From NCBI GenBank assembly GCA_029287755.1, contig JARFQM010000339.1, positions 1 through 6,887 on the forward strand: a stretch of 6,887 bases of DNA, given 5' to 3'. The notes beneath the pieces were generated by a model, which was given only the letters and a program-made list of their open reading frames with translations, was not told where the DNA came from and did not search any database. This stretch comes from Desulfofustis sp. GTDB taxonomy: Bacteria > Desulfobacterota > Desulfobulbia > Desulfobulbales > Desulfocapsaceae. The translations under genes were made by a program, and so were the position numbers. Below are positions 6,797-6,887 of this stretch, piece after piece (the stretch's first letter is position 1; every line of letters starts with the position of its first letter).

Positions 6797-6887
6797 TCAG
6801 TTGTTGACCGGTTCACCGAAGGGGTTGAGCTGTTTGCCGGCGGCGGCATCAGCCGTCACATATATCTCCATCTTTGTTTTCCCAATT
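6797..6887 (-). CDS. C-terminal end of an unidentified protein (start outside window)
   Basis: On the minus strand a frame is open from the right edge to a TGA at 6797-6799. It gives 29 residues that include KMEIYVTADAAAGKQLNP and end in VNN. The stretch is hydrophilic and alanine-containing, with a beta-strand-like opening (MEIYV), and its codons end in G or C as in the neighbouring genes. I do not recognise the family. An internal ATG (Met6 of the visible part) would give only a 24-residue peptide, so a longer gene running in from outside is more likely. It converges on murJ, with the terminator between them. Confidence 0.5.
   Translation of the reverse strand, partial: IGKTKMEIYVTADAAAGKQLNPFGEPVNN

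Overview
The window looks like an ordinary stretch of chromosome from a Gram-negative bacterium. It has moderate GC content, compact genes, and genes for cell-wall, purine, molybdenum-cofactor and translation functions. The divergent EF-G paralog, the Mog protein, the DUF2065 membrane protein and a MurJ of 529 residues would fit a Desulfobacterota-type (former Deltaproteobacteria) genome. That placement is an inference from protein style only and is not secure.

Layout, left to right. Positions 2-775 (+) hold the 3' part of a gene for a TPR-containing SAM methyltransferase; its start lies outside the window. Its last 8 bases overlap the end of a convergent 66-residue DUF2065 (YjeT-like) membrane protein gene at 768-968 (-). 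An AT-rich leader of about 200 bp follows, then purM (1168-2217, +), the AIR synthetase of purine biosynthesis. Convergent to purM are a MogA/MoaB-family molybdopterin adenylyltransferase gene (2236-2733, -) and, 19 bases upstream of it, a gene for an elongation factor G-like GTPase of the EF-G II kind (2753-4816, -). These last two probably form one transcript that starts near 4860. A 279-bp divergent intergenic region (4817-5095) separates this pair from murJ (5096-6685, +), the lipid II flippase gene. murJ ends in a strong intrinsic terminator at 6736-6785. The window closes with the last 29 codons of an unidentified gene on the minus strand (6797-6887).

The genes do not build one pathway; they are neighbouring housekeeping or semi-housekeeping units in four or five transcription units. 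I see no mobile element, CRISPR array, tRNA, rRNA, toxin-antitoxin pair or defence system, and no convincing undescribed system. The points most worth a second look are the altered GTPase motifs of the EF-G paralog, its tight pairing with the Mog gene, the structured leader of purM, and the unidentified protein tail at the right edge.
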